Below, piece by piece: positions 19,720 through 29,300 of a DNA stretch of 47,124 nucleotides. Source of the stretch: a virus. The position numbers were made by a program, and so were the translations under genes. Where the stretch lies: the IMG/VR virus record IMGVR_UViG_3300023112_000027, positions 1-47,124 of that record; one strand, 5' to 3'. Every line of letters begins with the position of its first letter. Positions within the stretch are counted from its first letter, which is position 1. Below the pieces are notes generated by a model. It was not told the origin of the DNA. It worked only from the letters and a program-made list of their open reading frames with translations, and made no database searches.

Positions 19720-20490
19720 ATGAGTGGTAAAAATAGAATTAAGCAGCAGAAAGCAAAGCAAGCTAAACGTGACAACCAACAGGCACATCAAGTAGCAGAC
19801 AGCGAACGTAAGCACCAATCACACTACAAGCTAGACTGGTTTAAGCCTACTGAGATTCAGCAAGAGATATGCCTAAGCTACTACTCGAATGACCTGACAG
19901 CAGTACAAGGAAGCTCTGGTACTGGTAAGTCCACTACCGTTATCCACCTTGCCCTGAACGATTTAAAAGACCGACGATTCAGTAAGATTGTATTCTGTAA
20001 GACACCTGCTGAGTTAGGTGATGATAAGATTGGTTTCTTATCTGGGAGTGCAACAGAGAAACTGGCAATGCACTTCGAGGCAATGCGTAGTATTTTCCAC
20101 ACGTTTATGTCAAAAGAAAAACTTGTAATGGAGGAAGCACATGGGAATATCGAGTTTACTATACCTAACTTTATTGCTGGACGCACTATTGACAATGCCA
20201 TCTTTATCCTTGATGAGAGCCAGCTTCTGTCAGCTAAAACCTGTAAGCTCTTGCTCGAACGGGCAGGACAAAACTGTAAAGTAATTGTCCTTGGGGATAA
20301 GAGCCAAACGTATGCTTGTAAGGAACGTACTGATGGCTTCACTGATTTTGTGCAACGTATCACCCGTGTTGATGAAGATGGCCAGAGGGTTAGCACACAG
20401 CCTACTATGGGTTATGTAGAGATGAAGGCAGCAGATAACATGCGCTCAGACCTATCACGCCGTGTGGTTGAACTTTACGAGGGAGTGTAG
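19720..20490 (+). CDS. phoH: PhoH-like ATPase
   Basis: Walker A GSSGTGKST (64-72) and Walker B ILDESQLL (Asp165/Glu166) are set in a RecA-like domain. KTPAELGDDKIGFLSGS and GDKSQTY are PhoH signatures. The N-terminal 35 residues are basic and glutamine-rich. PhoH proteins are RNA-associated ATPases; phoH is an auxiliary gene common in marine phages, once linked to phosphate stress, though its phage role is unsettled. The start with GGAG upstream is preferred over a frame extending into the hairpin. Confidence 0.9.
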   Translation: MSGKNRIKQQKAKQAKRDNQQAHQVADSERKHQSHYKLDWFKPTEIQQEICLSYYSNDLTAVQGSSGTGKSTTVIHLALNDLKDRRFSKIVFCKTPAELGDDKIGFLSGSATEKLAMHFEAMRSIFHTFMSKEKLVMEEAHGNIEFTIPNFIAGRTIDNAIFILDESQLLSAKTCKLLLERAGQNCKVIVLGDKSQTYACKERTDGFTDFVQRITRVDEDGQRVSTQPTMGYVEMKAADNMRSDLSRRVVELYEGV

Positions 20491-20493
20491 CAC

Positions 20494-20919
20494 ATGACAA
20501 CTATAGTCTATAGCCATGAGCACAAAGAAATCGCATTCGACTCACGAGCATCCCGTGGTGGAGACATTGTAACAGACGACTACAACAAGTTATACAAGAG
20601 TAATGGTGTACAGTTCATCATCTCGGGGAGTCCTGCTGATGCTGAGGTATTCATTGCAATGTACGAAGACCCTGAGCTACGTGCCATCCCTGAGATTGAT
20701 GCCATTGTGGTTGATGAAGGGAAGGTGTACAGTGTTCATCCCACAGAGGAGGGTGAGTTATCTTGCTTCGAGGCCTACTTTGATATTGGTGCAGGGAGTG
20801 GCTCTCCTTGGGCCATTGCTGCCCTAGACCACGGCAAGACACCACGACAGGCTGTTAAGTATGCAGCTACTCGTGACTTATACACTGGCGGTAAGATTCA
20901 TGTGATTAAGGTGAAGTAG
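20494..20919 (+). CDS. HslV/proteasome-fold peptidase
   Basis: The N-terminus MTTIVYSHEHKEIAFDSRAS aligns with HslV: Thr exposed after Met removal, DSR matching the GDG aspartate, and NKLY giving the catalytic lysine 16 residues later, the same Asp-Lys spacing as HslV. FIISGSPADAEVF matches the HslV AGGTADAF loop. The later IGAGSGSPWAIAALDHGKTP matches the IGSGG..A.AAA segment. At 141 residues it is shorter than HslV (about 175). No HslU-like unfoldase is encoded here, so it may use a host partner or act alone. The predicted activity is threonine-dependent peptide hydrolysis. Confidence 0.75.
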   Translation: MTTIVYSHEHKEIAFDSRASRGGDIVTDDYNKLYKSNGVQFIISGSPADAEVFIAMYEDPELRAIPEIDAIVVDEGKVYSVHPTEEGELSCFEAYFDIGAGSGSPWAIAALDHGKTPRQAVKYAATRDLYTGGKIHVIKVK

Positions 20920-21230
20920 TGGAACTATGTGACTACAGTGGAGACCAAGTATTGCTAGACCGTACTGTTGATAAGCTGGAGGACGGCGGGAAGCCTGACT
21001 TAGTAGACAAGCCTAACCACTATATGGTTATTGGCAACACAGAGGCTAAAGACCTCATCAAGGTTATGCTAGACCAGTATGTTAAAGATAACCCTAGTGC
21101 CACACCTTACCAGATTTACTGTGCAGGTTGCTCCTTCAAGTACCGTCTTCGTGTAGGTAAGAAGGACGCTGTAGGGCAGGAAGTACGTAAGGCACTTAGG
21201 TATGTAGATATGCACAACGAGGAGATCTAA
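20919..21230 (+). CDS. DUF3310 protein
   Basis: The start is a GTG overlapping the stop of the peptidase gene (TAGTG). The DUF3310 pattern is present: KPNHYMV (about residues 31-37), EAKDLIKVML, YCAGCSFKYRLRVGKKD and a final ALRYVDM. Members are small phage proteins often labelled nucleotide-kinase-like, without firm biochemical support. It lies with the nucleotide-metabolism genes before the thioredoxin-like protein and RNR, which suits a role in nucleotide supply. Confidence 0.8.
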   Translation: MELCDYSGDQVLLDRTVDKLEDGGKPDLVDKPNHYMVIGNTEAKDLIKVMLDQYVKDNPSATPYQIYCAGCSFKYRLRVGKKDAVGQEVRKALRYVDMHNEEI

Positions 21231-21233
21231 TAA

Positions 21234-21452
21234 GTGAATTTGATTTACACATCGACGGGATGCGCACCGTGCAAGGCGCTCAAGATTAAGTTGGCTGAGG
21301 CTGGCATTGAGGTCACATACGTTAACGTAGAAACCTTGGAACGCACGGATTATCCAGCAGGGCTTCGCTCAGTACCAACGCTTGTTACTGGCCACGGGGA
21401 TATGGTTGTTGGGGATGCAATACTTAAAACCCTTCTTGGAGGTAATGCCTAA
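21234..21452 (+). CDS. Thioredoxin/glutaredoxin-like protein
   Basis: A 72-residue thioredoxin fold. The redox motif CAPC (10-13) follows NLIYTSTG, and the cis-proline is in RSVPTLV with the later GDAILKTL helix. Start is GTG. It ends where the RNR gene begins (1-base overlap), so the likely job is reducing the C-terminal cysteine pair of the reductase after each turnover, as NrdH or thioredoxin does. It is shorter than most thioredoxins and closest in size to NrdH-type glutaredoxins. Confidence 0.85.
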   Translation: MNLIYTSTGCAPCKALKIKLAEAGIEVTYVNVETLERTDYPAGLRSVPTLVTGHGDMVVGDAILKTLLGGNA

Positions 21453-23305
21453 TGGAATTAAGCAACGAAATACTAAGTTCAATCACAATCTTTAATAAGT
21501 ATGCTAAGTACATCCCAGAAAAGGAACGTCGGGAAACTTGGCATGACCTAGTTACACGTAACATGGAGATGCACATAAGCAAATATCCAAAACTTGAGGG
21601 GGGGATTAGGGATGCCTACAATCTCGTGTTTGATAAGAAAGTCTTGCCAAGTATGCGGTCACTCCAGTTCGGAGGCCGTCCAATTGAGCTTGCCCACAAC
21701 CGCATATACAACTGCGCTTACATGCCAATTGACCACATTGATGCATTCAGTGAGCTTATGTTCCTCTTGCTTGGTGGAACTGGAGCTGGATATTCCGTAC
21801 AGTCCAGACACACTGAACAGCTACCCACTGTTACTGGCCCAATTAACGAGAGCCGTCGGTTCCTTGTCGGGGATAGTATTGAAGGGTGGGCAGACGCAGT
21901 TAAAGTCCTCGTTGAGTCATACTTCCTTGGAAAGCAATATCCTGTATTTGACCTACGAGATGTGCGTGAGAAAGGGGCAGCACTAATAACCACAGGGGGT
22001 AAGGCTCCAGGGCCTGAGCCACTTAAGGTATGTCTAGGTAAGTTGGAAGTTATCCTTGATGCGAACTTGGGGCAGCAACTGCGGCCTATTGATGTCCACG
22101 ACATGTGCTGTATCATTGCTGACGCAGTGTTGGCTGGCGGCATACGCCGTGCAGCACTCATCTCATTGTTTGACCGCTTTGATGAGGAGATGTTGACATG
22201 TAAGCAAGGTGCTTGGTGGGAGACAGCACCACATCGAGGTCGTGCAAACAACTCTGCAACACTTCCGCGAGGTGAGGTGAGCCGTGGTGAATTCTACGAG
22301 TTGATGAAGCGTGTAGAGGACAGCGGTTGTGGTGAGCCGGGGGTATACTGGACTAACAACCCAGATTGGGGAACAAACCCTTGCTGTGAGATAGGCTTAC
22401 GGCCATTCCAGTTCTGCAACCTAAACGAAATAAATGCAGATGACTTGGTTGACCAAGCTGACCTGAATGCACGAGCTAAGGCTGGCGCACTTATTGGCAC
22501 ACTCCAAGCAGGTTATACAGACTTCCACTACCTACGCCCCGTCTGGAGACAAACCACAGAGAAAGATGCTTTGGTTGGTGTTGGTATGACAGGCATTGGT
22601 TCTGGTGCTGTACTTGGCCTAGACCTTCGTGAAGCTGCAGACGTAGTTATCGAAGAGAATAAGCGTGTGGCTGACTTGATTGGCATTAATCACGCAGCAA
22701 GAACAACAACAGTTAAGCCTAGCGGTACATCAAGCCTTGTGGTTGGTAGTGCTTCTGGTATACATGGTTGGCACAATGACTACTACATACGCCGGATGCG
22801 CCTTGGCAAGGATGAGGCTTTGTATAAGTACCTACACAAGAATATTCCCGCTTTAGTTGAAGATGACTTCTTTGCCCCAGCCACATCGGCAGTTGCCTCA
22901 TTCCCACAGAAAGCTCCTGAGGGCTCTGTACTAAGACATGAGCCTATGACTGACCTACTAGAGCGTGTCAGACACTTTAACCTTGACTGGGTACGCCACG
23001 GCCATATGAACGGAGACAATACACACAACGTGTCTTGTACCATTTCGGTAAAGGCAGATGAGTGGCCTACTGTGTGTGATTGGATGTGGAAGAACCGCAA
23101 TGACTACAATGGCATCTCTGTCCTGCCATATGATGGCGGAACTTATCAGCAAGCGCCTTTCGAAGATTGTACTAAAGAGGTGTATGAGGGTATGTTACCT
23201 CAGCTAAAGGCAGTTGACCTATCTAAAGTAGTTGAGGGGGATGACAACACAGACTTGGCTGGTGAGGTTGCCTGTTCAGGTGGTGCTTGTGAGCTTGTAA
23301 TGTAA
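21452..23305 (+). CDS. nrdJ: Class II (adenosylcobalamin) ribonucleotide reductase, monomeric type
   Basis: The active-site pattern N309-P-C311-C-E313 gives the thiyl-radical cysteine. The redox pair is Cys88 (RIYNCAY) and Cys322 (FQFCNL), exactly 11 residues after Cys311, as Cys408/Cys419 in the Lactobacillus leichmannii enzyme. The C-terminal shuttle pair is Cys608/Cys613 (CSGGAC), the same spacing as in that enzyme. There is no small subunit gene, so the radical must come from adenosylcobalamin. At 617 residues it is shorter than the 739-residue model. It makes deoxynucleotides from ribonucleoside triphosphates for phage DNA. Cobalamin-dependent RNR is a hallmark of cobaviruses such as SIO1. 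Confidence 0.9.
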   Translation: MELSNEILSSITIFNKYAKYIPEKERRETWHDLVTRNMEMHISKYPKLEGGIRDAYNLVFDKKVLPSMRSLQFGGRPIELAHNRIYNCAYMPIDHIDAFSELMFLLLGGTGAGYSVQSRHTEQLPTVTGPINESRRFLVGDSIEGWADAVKVLVESYFLGKQYPVFDLRDVREKGAALITTGGKAPGPEPLKVCLGKLEVILDANLGQQLRPIDVHDMCCIIADAVLAGGIRRAALISLFDRFDEEMLTCKQGAWWETAPHRGRANNSATLPRGEVSRGEFYELMKRVEDSGCGEPGVYWTNNPDWGTNPCCEIGLRPFQFCNLNEINADDLVDQADLNARAKAGALIGTLQAGYTDFHYLRPVWRQTTEKDALVGVGMTGIGSGAVLGLDLREAADVVIEENKRVADLIGINHAARTTTVKPSGTSSLVVGSASGIHGWHNDYYIRRMRLGKDEALYKYLHKNIPALVEDDFFAPATSAVASFPQKAPEGSVLRHEPMTDLLERVRHFNLDWVRHGHMNGDNTHNVSCTISVKADEWPTVCDWMWKNRNDYNGISVLPYDGGTYQQAPFEDCTKEVYEGMLPQLKAVDLSKVVEGDDNTDLAGEVACSGGACELVM

Positions 23306-23314
23306 GGAGTTGAT

Positions 23315-23458
23315 ATGGAGAGTCCTGTGGAGTGGGCAGCTTTGAAGTTCCCACCCCTAAACTTATGGAATATGTGGCCAACCAAAGAGATGGCTGCAAT
23401 ACACGCTGAGGTTCAAGACCCGACCTTATGGAATGAATACGAGACAGAGGTAATTTAA
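23315..23458 (+). CDS. Small hypothetical protein (47 aa)
   Basis: The product begins MESPVEWAALKFPPLNLWNM and ends QDPTLWNEYETEVI, with four tryptophans. AAGGAG lies 6 nt upstream. Its stop overlaps the next ATG (TAATG). It is below common length cut-offs but well placed in the RNR operon. No family is recognised. Confidence 0.55.
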   Translation: MESPVEWAALKFPPLNLWNMWPTKEMAAIHAEVQDPTLWNEYETEVI

Positions 23459-23613
23459 TGTTTAAAAGGTATGACCTAGAAGTAATCAATAACTTCCCAA
23501 TGATGGTGGAGAAACCTGACGGACGTTACGTACATGCAGACACTTACATCAATCTTGTCCGTGCGTATAAAGAGTTGCTGGATGTTTACTGTAAGCCTGT
23601 AGCCGAAAGCTAG
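23458..23613 (+). CDS. Small hypothetical protein (51 aa)
   Basis: The last + strand gene, overlapping the previous stop by one base. The product begins MFKRYDLEVINNFPMMVEKP and contains DGRYVHADTYINLVRAYKEL. Its second half is probably helical. The D-G-x-Y-V-x-x-x-x-Y pattern is seen in many tiny phage proteins of unknown role. The convergent terminator follows 10 bp later. Confidence 0.6.
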   Translation: MFKRYDLEVINNFPMMVEKPDGRYVHADTYINLVRAYKELLDVYCKPVAES

Positions 23614-23616
23614 ACA

Positions 23617-23653
23617 AAAAGAAAGGGGAGAAGACGCAATGTCAACTCCCCTT
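23617..23653. terminator. Convergent bidirectional terminator
   Basis: AAGGGGAG (23623-23630) pairs with CTCCCCTT (23646-23653). On the minus strand the stem is followed by TTTCTTTTTG, a good U-tract for the late operon. On the plus strand it is followed by a weaker ATATTACTT. It sits exactly where the two arms of the genome meet. Confidence 0.75.
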
Positions 23654-23656
23654 ATA

Positions 23657-23905
23657 TTACTTAACTTTAACGTAGTCACCTAACTCATCCCTGAGTGTGT
23701 CTACTTGATATTGTAAGAATTCCAACTGACCATCCTGCCTAACCTTACCCTCCGATAAAGTCCTCACAATAGCCAAGTCCTTTTTAAACCCCTCCTGATT
23801 AGTCGTCAACACAGCAACATCCACCCTAACAGCGGTATACGCACCGACCCCACCAACAAGGCCAGCAAGTAGTGCTGGGACTAACCCCTTTACAAAATCT
23901 GACAT
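23657..23905 (-). CDS. Lysis-type membrane protein (holin or i-spanin-like, 82 aa)
   Basis: One N-terminal membrane helix (about residues 5-32, VKGLVPALLAGLVGGVGAYT) is followed by a charged coiled-coil region (QEGFKKDLAIVRTLSEGKV ... QYQVDTLRDELGDYVKVK). The topology fits an inner-membrane spanin subunit (Rz-like) or a class III-type holin. The AGGAG site is good. It is the last gene of the late operon, next to a lipoprotein and the glucosaminidase-bearing virion protein, which is the expected place for lysis genes. Holin and spanin cannot be told apart by sequence here. Confidence 0.65.
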   Translation of the reverse strand: MSDFVKGLVPALLAGLVGGVGAYTAVRVDVAVLTTNQEGFKKDLAIVRTLSEGKVRQDGQLEFLQYQVDTLRDELGDYVKVK

Positions 23906-23913
23906 ACCCTCTC

Positions 23914-24171
23914 CTAGAATAAATTCCTAATACTTCCAATAAGACTAAACAAACCTTTTATCATCTCACCCGGTGACGGGATAGCCCACCCTGCAAGCAG
24001 GATGATAACACCCAACATCCATGGTTCTATCATATTTGTGATGACATTACTCGTCTGACTTACTGAACCTACTGTTTCTGCAACAACCTCTTGAGGGGCA
24101 GGTATCCCTGCACACCCCGTAAGTAAGAGGACTATCCAAAAGAATAGCCCTACCAATAGATACCCTCTCAC
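23914..24171 (-). CDS. Small lipoprotein with extra membrane helix (lysis-associated)
   Basis: A GTG start with a strong GGGGGAG site. A signal peptide, MRGYLLVGLFFWIVLLLTGC, ends in a lipobox (LLTGC, Cys20), so the mature protein would be lipid-anchored. A second hydrophobic stretch (PWMLGVIILLAGWAI, about residues 50-64) and an amphipathic end follow. An outer-membrane spanin (Rz1) is the usual lipoprotein in this position, but the additional helix is unlike Rz1. A holin with a lipobox-like start is an alternative. Confidence 0.6.
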   Translation of the reverse strand: MRGYLLVGLFFWIVLLLTGCAGIPAPQEVVAETVGSVSQTSNVITNMIEPWMLGVIILLAGWAIPSPGEMIKGLFSLIGSIRNLF

Positions 24172-24172
24172 A

Positions 24173-26362
24173 CTACTCCCCCTTAATGCGTTTCATAATA
24201 GAGATTAACTTCTCGGCATACTTAGGGTCAGTTGCATACCCTGCATCTTGCAGTGCTTGCGCTTGCTCCTCTGGTGTACCTGCCTCAAGTGCCTTGGCAT
24301 ATCTTGGATTGCTTAGTATGAAGTCCTTATACCCCTTGACACTATCCGAGAATCCCTCGAACTTCTTGAACTCATCATCAATCTTCACACGCTTACCGTC
24401 TACGACTTCGTGTGTTGTGATGGTCTGTCCCTTCCCTTTTATGCCAAAGTAGTTACTTCCTTTTACACTCTTGCCCCAACCCGACTCAAGGATAGCTTGT
24501 GCTGCCACTACCTCTGGGTGGATGCCAGTTCCTTGGACAACCTCAGTTATCGTTGGCACTATTGAGTTGACAAAGCCTTCCCTCGTTGAGGTGTCAAGCG
24601 TAGGCTCTGCCACTGCTACTTTCCCAGTAGGAGTAGTATTAATATTAGATTCCTCACTCTTCACCTCCTGTGGCTTTTTTACACCTTCCTCGGCTCCTTC
24701 CTCCTGTGGTAAGAAGAACTTACTACCTTCCTCAAAAGAAACTCCCAAAGCTTTAGAGTATACATTTACGGATGGAACTACATCTTCTCGTAGTTTCTTG
24801 TTCAGGTCACGTATGTCCTTTTGGGCAAGGCGGCTGTTCAAGTGTTCAGGTTTTAGTTCCCAGTGAATGTTCCCGTCAGTGACAACGAGTGTAGCTACGT
24901 CTGCAATAGGCTTGCTCTCCCTTGTGTAGCCTCCTGCGAATCGTGGGTCAGACGCACTACTACGTGCGGTATTCACCTGAGCACCTGTCACGGCCTCACG
25001 GATAGCAACATCAGTTACGTCAGTAACATACATCTGCATAGTCTCAAATGCAACACGCTTCTGCTCGGGGTTAAGTACATCCATAGCACCCTCAACATTC
25101 ATAAGGTCTACAACATACTTAAGTTCGTCTGTGTCATAGTCCATGCCATTACGGTGCATGTGTGTGATGACACCCTCCAACGAGTCAGCCAACTCCCCCT
25201 TAACCTCAGCATCTACCTCGGGCTTAGCTCCCTGCTCCACTACAGTCTTTAGTGCCACCTTATCTTCCTCTGTGGCCTCTGTAACATCAAGAGGTTTAAC
25301 TGGCTTAGGCTTAGGATTAAGTCTATTCAACTCATCCTTGGTCGCCTTAGAGGTCACAAAGTCAACAACAAACTTACTCATACTCACCCCGATTCCCGGC
25401 TGATGTCCCATAAGTTTAGATGCAGTGACCACTGCTAGGCGGTCTGGGTCTGATACAAACAATGCCTCAGCGATGTTCGTATTGCGGGCACGACGTGCTG
25501 CTGCTGCCTCAGTCTCAATCGTCTGATTTACAATGTCTTCTGCGAGCTGTAGCTCCTCTTGGATAGGCTTGGCTAACGCCATGATACTAGGGTCAGTTGC
25601 ATACTCCCCTAGGCTGGCGATGCCACGGTTGAGCTCCATCTTATTCTTACGGATAACTAGGAGCGCCTCCTCTTGTGTCATATCTCCACGTTTCCATGAC
25701 TCTACAAGCTCATCTGCCTCGTTCTCGTTCTTGGTGAGCAAGTCCTTAGACACTGTCTGGAATCCAGCCAACACTGTTGTCTTGAGCTGTCTTTTAGAGA
25801 TTCGCCCTTGCTGCTCCTCTTGTGACATACGTTTAATGTCAGCAGAGATAATCTTATCCTTCATCTGCAAGGACTGGAACACCTCAAACTGTTTGTCGTT
25901 AAACTCTTGTGATGCACCAAAGCGACCAAACCCATCACTGATTGCAGCATTGCGCCGTTTCTGCTCTGCCGCCTCATCCACAGAAGGGCCAGCGGAAGTT
26001 TCCCCAGTGGCCTCCTTGAACAGTCTACTCGCATCTGTGGCAAGCTCTGGGTGTTCTGCATTAAACTTAGATAGTGCTAGGCGTTGCTCACGAGAGACAT
26101 CAACCTTACCACTCGTAGCCCCTGCCTGTCGGATGTTTAGGAGGCGTTGAGACAGGTCTCCCATTGCTGTTGCAGTTGTACGCTTAGCCTCATCCACTGC
26201 CTTAGCTTGCTGGTGTCTGGCTGCCTGTTGGAAGATGCCAGCACCGACGTTGAGTGCTTGCACAACACCCTCCGAACCAGTGCCTTGTACTACTGGCACT
26301 TCCGCGAACTGCGGAGCACCTCCTTGTTGTACCTGATTTACTTGCTGAAAGCCTGTAGGCAT
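24173..26362 (-). CDS. Internal virion protein with C-terminal GH73 glucosaminidase
   Basis: The first 560 residues are helical and glutamine/alanine-rich, like T7 internal protein gp15. From about residue 590 a GH73/FlgJ-type lysozyme domain follows: AQAILESGWGKS with catalytic Glu626, NYFGIKG, FEGFSDSVKGYKDFI and ending YATDPKYAEKLISIMKRI. It cleaves peptidoglycan, probably to let the tail extension pass during DNA entry. No separate endolysin gene was found, and the lysis-type membrane genes lie directly downstream, so it may also serve lysis. It overlaps the end of the 1527-residue gene by one base. Confidence 0.85.
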   Translation of the reverse strand: MPTGFQQVNQVQQGGAPQFAEVPVVQGTGSEGVVQALNVGAGIFQQAARHQQAKAVDEAKRTTATAMGDLSQRLLNIRQAGATSGKVDVSREQRLALSKFNAEHPELATDASRLFKEATGETSAGPSVDEAAEQKRRNAAISDGFGRFGASQEFNDKQFEVFQSLQMKDKIISADIKRMSQEEQQGRISKRQLKTTVLAGFQTVSKDLLTKNENEADELVESWKRGDMTQEEALLVIRKNKMELNRGIASLGEYATDPSIMALAKPIQEELQLAEDIVNQTIETEAAAARRARNTNIAEALFVSDPDRLAVVTASKLMGHQPGIGVSMSKFVVDFVTSKATKDELNRLNPKPKPVKPLDVTEATEEDKVALKTVVEQGAKPEVDAEVKGELADSLEGVITHMHRNGMDYDTDELKYVVDLMNVEGAMDVLNPEQKRVAFETMQMYVTDVTDVAIREAVTGAQVNTARSSASDPRFAGGYTRESKPIADVATLVVTDGNIHWELKPEHLNSRLAQKDIRDLNKKLREDVVPSVNVYSKALGVSFEEGSKFFLPQEEGAEEGVKKPQEVKSEESNINTTPTGKVAVAEPTLDTSTREGFVNSIVPTITEVVQGTGIHPEVVAAQAILESGWGKSVKGSNYFGIKGKGQTITTHEVVDGKRVKIDDEFKKFEGFSDSVKGYKDFILSNPRYAKALEAGTPEEQAQALQDAGYATDPKYAEKLISIMKRIKGE

Positions 26363-29300
26363 TATCTATTCTCCTCGTACTCTCGTACTTTGTTGATTGT
26401 GTCGATTAAGTCTTGGTGTCTGCTAGTGCCATCGGCAGGAAGGGAATTACTCCACTCGATAATCTTATCTCCACCCATGTATTCAAACTTACTTATGATG
26501 TGGTCATATATAACACTGGAGCCACTTGCTGCATCTCGGTCTAGGTTCTTAGCAATGATGGACTGTGCCTTTGTACTACTGCCAAATGCGAGGAAGCACT
26601 GAGAGAGCACCATGATAACATACTCACTATCCTCTGCTGTTAAGCCCTCAGAAGCTAGACCACGGGTAGTACGTTTATACCACTCATTAACATCCTTGGT
26701 GTACTCGTTTGTCTCCTTGTACATATCCATACCTACCCAAGCTCGCTGTGCTGATGCCATTGTCTGGAAACCGAACATCATTAATACTGCCTCTGGTGTA
26801 GATACACTTGGGTCAACCACTTGCCCTCTCGCTCCGTATGCTTTGCCATACTCAAGAGCCATCTTAGCTTTGAAGTAGTTAGACATACCCGATGATAGGG
26901 ATGCTAAGTCTTTCCAAGCCCTCGCCATAGTTACTGGGTGCTCACGTACATCCTTGTTGGGATTCACAATTGAGGCAACAGTCTTAGCTAGGTTGGTGAT
27001 ACGCGGGTTATTACCGAAGAACAACTGCCCTGATGGTGTGCTGGCAACCATTGCTCCCATGTCTGTAGCAAGCATACCTTTGATGAAATGCCACAATCCG
27101 TATGAGTCTGATGGGGCTAGGTTACCAAAGTTCATATCCACTTCCTCGCCTGTCGCAACAGACAACATTTTGTTGAACATGAAGAACTCAAGGCCTTGCA
27201 CTATAGCTTCGTGTGTGTCTGGGTACTTCTCTTTATCAGGAAGCACGCCTCCGAACATCTCGTACATAGCTGCTGGTGGGAGGGTGAACATCATTGCATT
27301 GTACATGAACAAGCGAGCTCTTGACTCTTTAGACAATGCACGGTTAGTCATTTGTAATAGTGATTTGTGGGGAATCTGCATATACTGCATGAACAAGCCT
27401 AAGCTGTTCGAGTTGTACGGCATATCACCTGCACGGTTCATGTTGAATGTAAAGTTACGAGCCTGTCCTGAAATACGGTCAAAGTCAGAAGCATCTAAAT
27501 AATTCTTAGCTTTCATTGCTGCATCGTAGTGGGCTAACCACGCTGAGTTAAGGTTGAGCTCCTCCCCAAAGTCGAACCCCACTTTACGTGAAAGGCTTAG
27601 TGGACTAGCCACTGGGCCGAAGTCACCTTTATACCGCTGGGATTCAGCCATATCAACAAGTGCCCCGCGAAGTAAGTTGTTCTGGTCAATTGATGCGGAC
27701 AGTCCTGACTTCTTGTACTCAGCCCACATAAACTTAAGTTCATCCTTTGTACGTCCTGTCAAGGCAATTGCTGCCTTAGGTACGTCAATCCCCATACGCA
27801 TATACATGAATGCGTGCATGTCTGCCACCAACTTCTGTGATGTCACATAGCCTGTAAAAGTAGCTGCAAGTAGTGTTGATTGGTGTACGTTCAGTGCGAA
27901 CTGTCGGAATGGGTTGGTTGCTAGGTACATCTGAAATGATAGGTTCTTAGCAAAGGTTGTCGGGTTGAGTGTACTAGCTTTCTCGAACACTGACTCCACA
28001 CTACGTAGCCCACCTTCACCAGCACTTTCTGCTATGCTTTTCAGGATGCCTTTAATGATTGAGTCCATGCCGTTGATGTAACCAAACTCTAGGAATGAGA
28101 TGTACTCATAAGTTGAACGTGCATCTGCAACAGACTTAGATAACTCACGCCCCTTACCACCAATCTCGCTAATGTCTTTAGGGTACTTAGTCATACCTTT
28201 CTCAACAGGGAGATTCTCTGCATGTTGTTCCATGAAGCGTCTCTTCATTGCTGCAATCGTATCGCCCATGGCAACCTTGTTACCCATAGTGCGGGATGTG
28301 GCAATGATTGAGTCAATAGGGCCAAGCACATTACTATTCTCTGTCCCTGTCACAACTGCTGTAGCATCTTCAAGTTTGTCTCCACGTACTCTTTGTGACG
28401 ACAGGCCATTTGACTCGAAGGTATCCATTTCAAAGTTAGCCAACTCTTTAGGGTTCTTAACGTCACCACGTACTCGGTACTCACCCTTGGTGTTTGTACG
28501 TTGTAGTCGTTTCACATACAAGTTAGCGTCTGCAATAGTCTCTGCTGTTGCAATAGCTTTCTCAAACTCCTTGCCATTCTCGGTAACACCCTTCTCCACG
28601 ATGAAATGTGGGGATGTGTATATGCGTTGGAAGTATCCTTCGCGGTGTGGGTATACTCGGTCGGAGTCTCTTAAACCCCTCCAGCTATTGTTGTTGCGAA
28701 CAATCATCTGGTCAGTTACTGCACCACCTAAATCCTGAGGACGGCGGAGGCGAGATACTGTATCACCTTTGGCATAAAGTTTAACTAGGTCATCTTCGTT
28801 CATAAACATAGAGATGCCCTTCACTGGGTCATAGATACGCTCACCACGTTCAACTTGGCCTTTAATGACAGGCCGCGTAATAAGACGGTCTTGCAACTTA
28901 ACGTCCTCGTAGATTCCGTAGCCTTGGTTACGTAGTGCCCGTACGTCTGTGATGTTTCGGGTCTCCCAGATAGTGTCCCAATACTCACGAAATGATGTGA
29001 TGGTCTCAATCTCTTCACCGCTGAACCCATACTCTCCGTATAGTGTGTTCACATTGTGAGGGATTTGTTTCTCATTTGCCTCAAGAATGTAGTTAAACAT
29101 CTTAGCTTGGGAATCTTTACCTGCCTTACCATAGCTAGTGGCGAACTTCTTGCCAACAGCAAGGAATTCTTTTGTGATTCGTGCAGCCTTATCAACCTTA
29201 GCGTTAGCACCTAGTGTAAGGTGTGGGTCTAAGATAGATGCTGGGTCAAAGAAGTGGCGGTTAACTGAGAACTTAGCAGCTAGTGGGATGCGGTCTAGGA

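Noticed and set aside
24186-26602. Long + strand open frames opposite the virion genes (for example 25533-26150)
   Set aside because: They are antisense shadows of the 729- and 1527-residue virion genes. They lack ribosome-binding sites and have serine/cysteine-rich low-quality composition.
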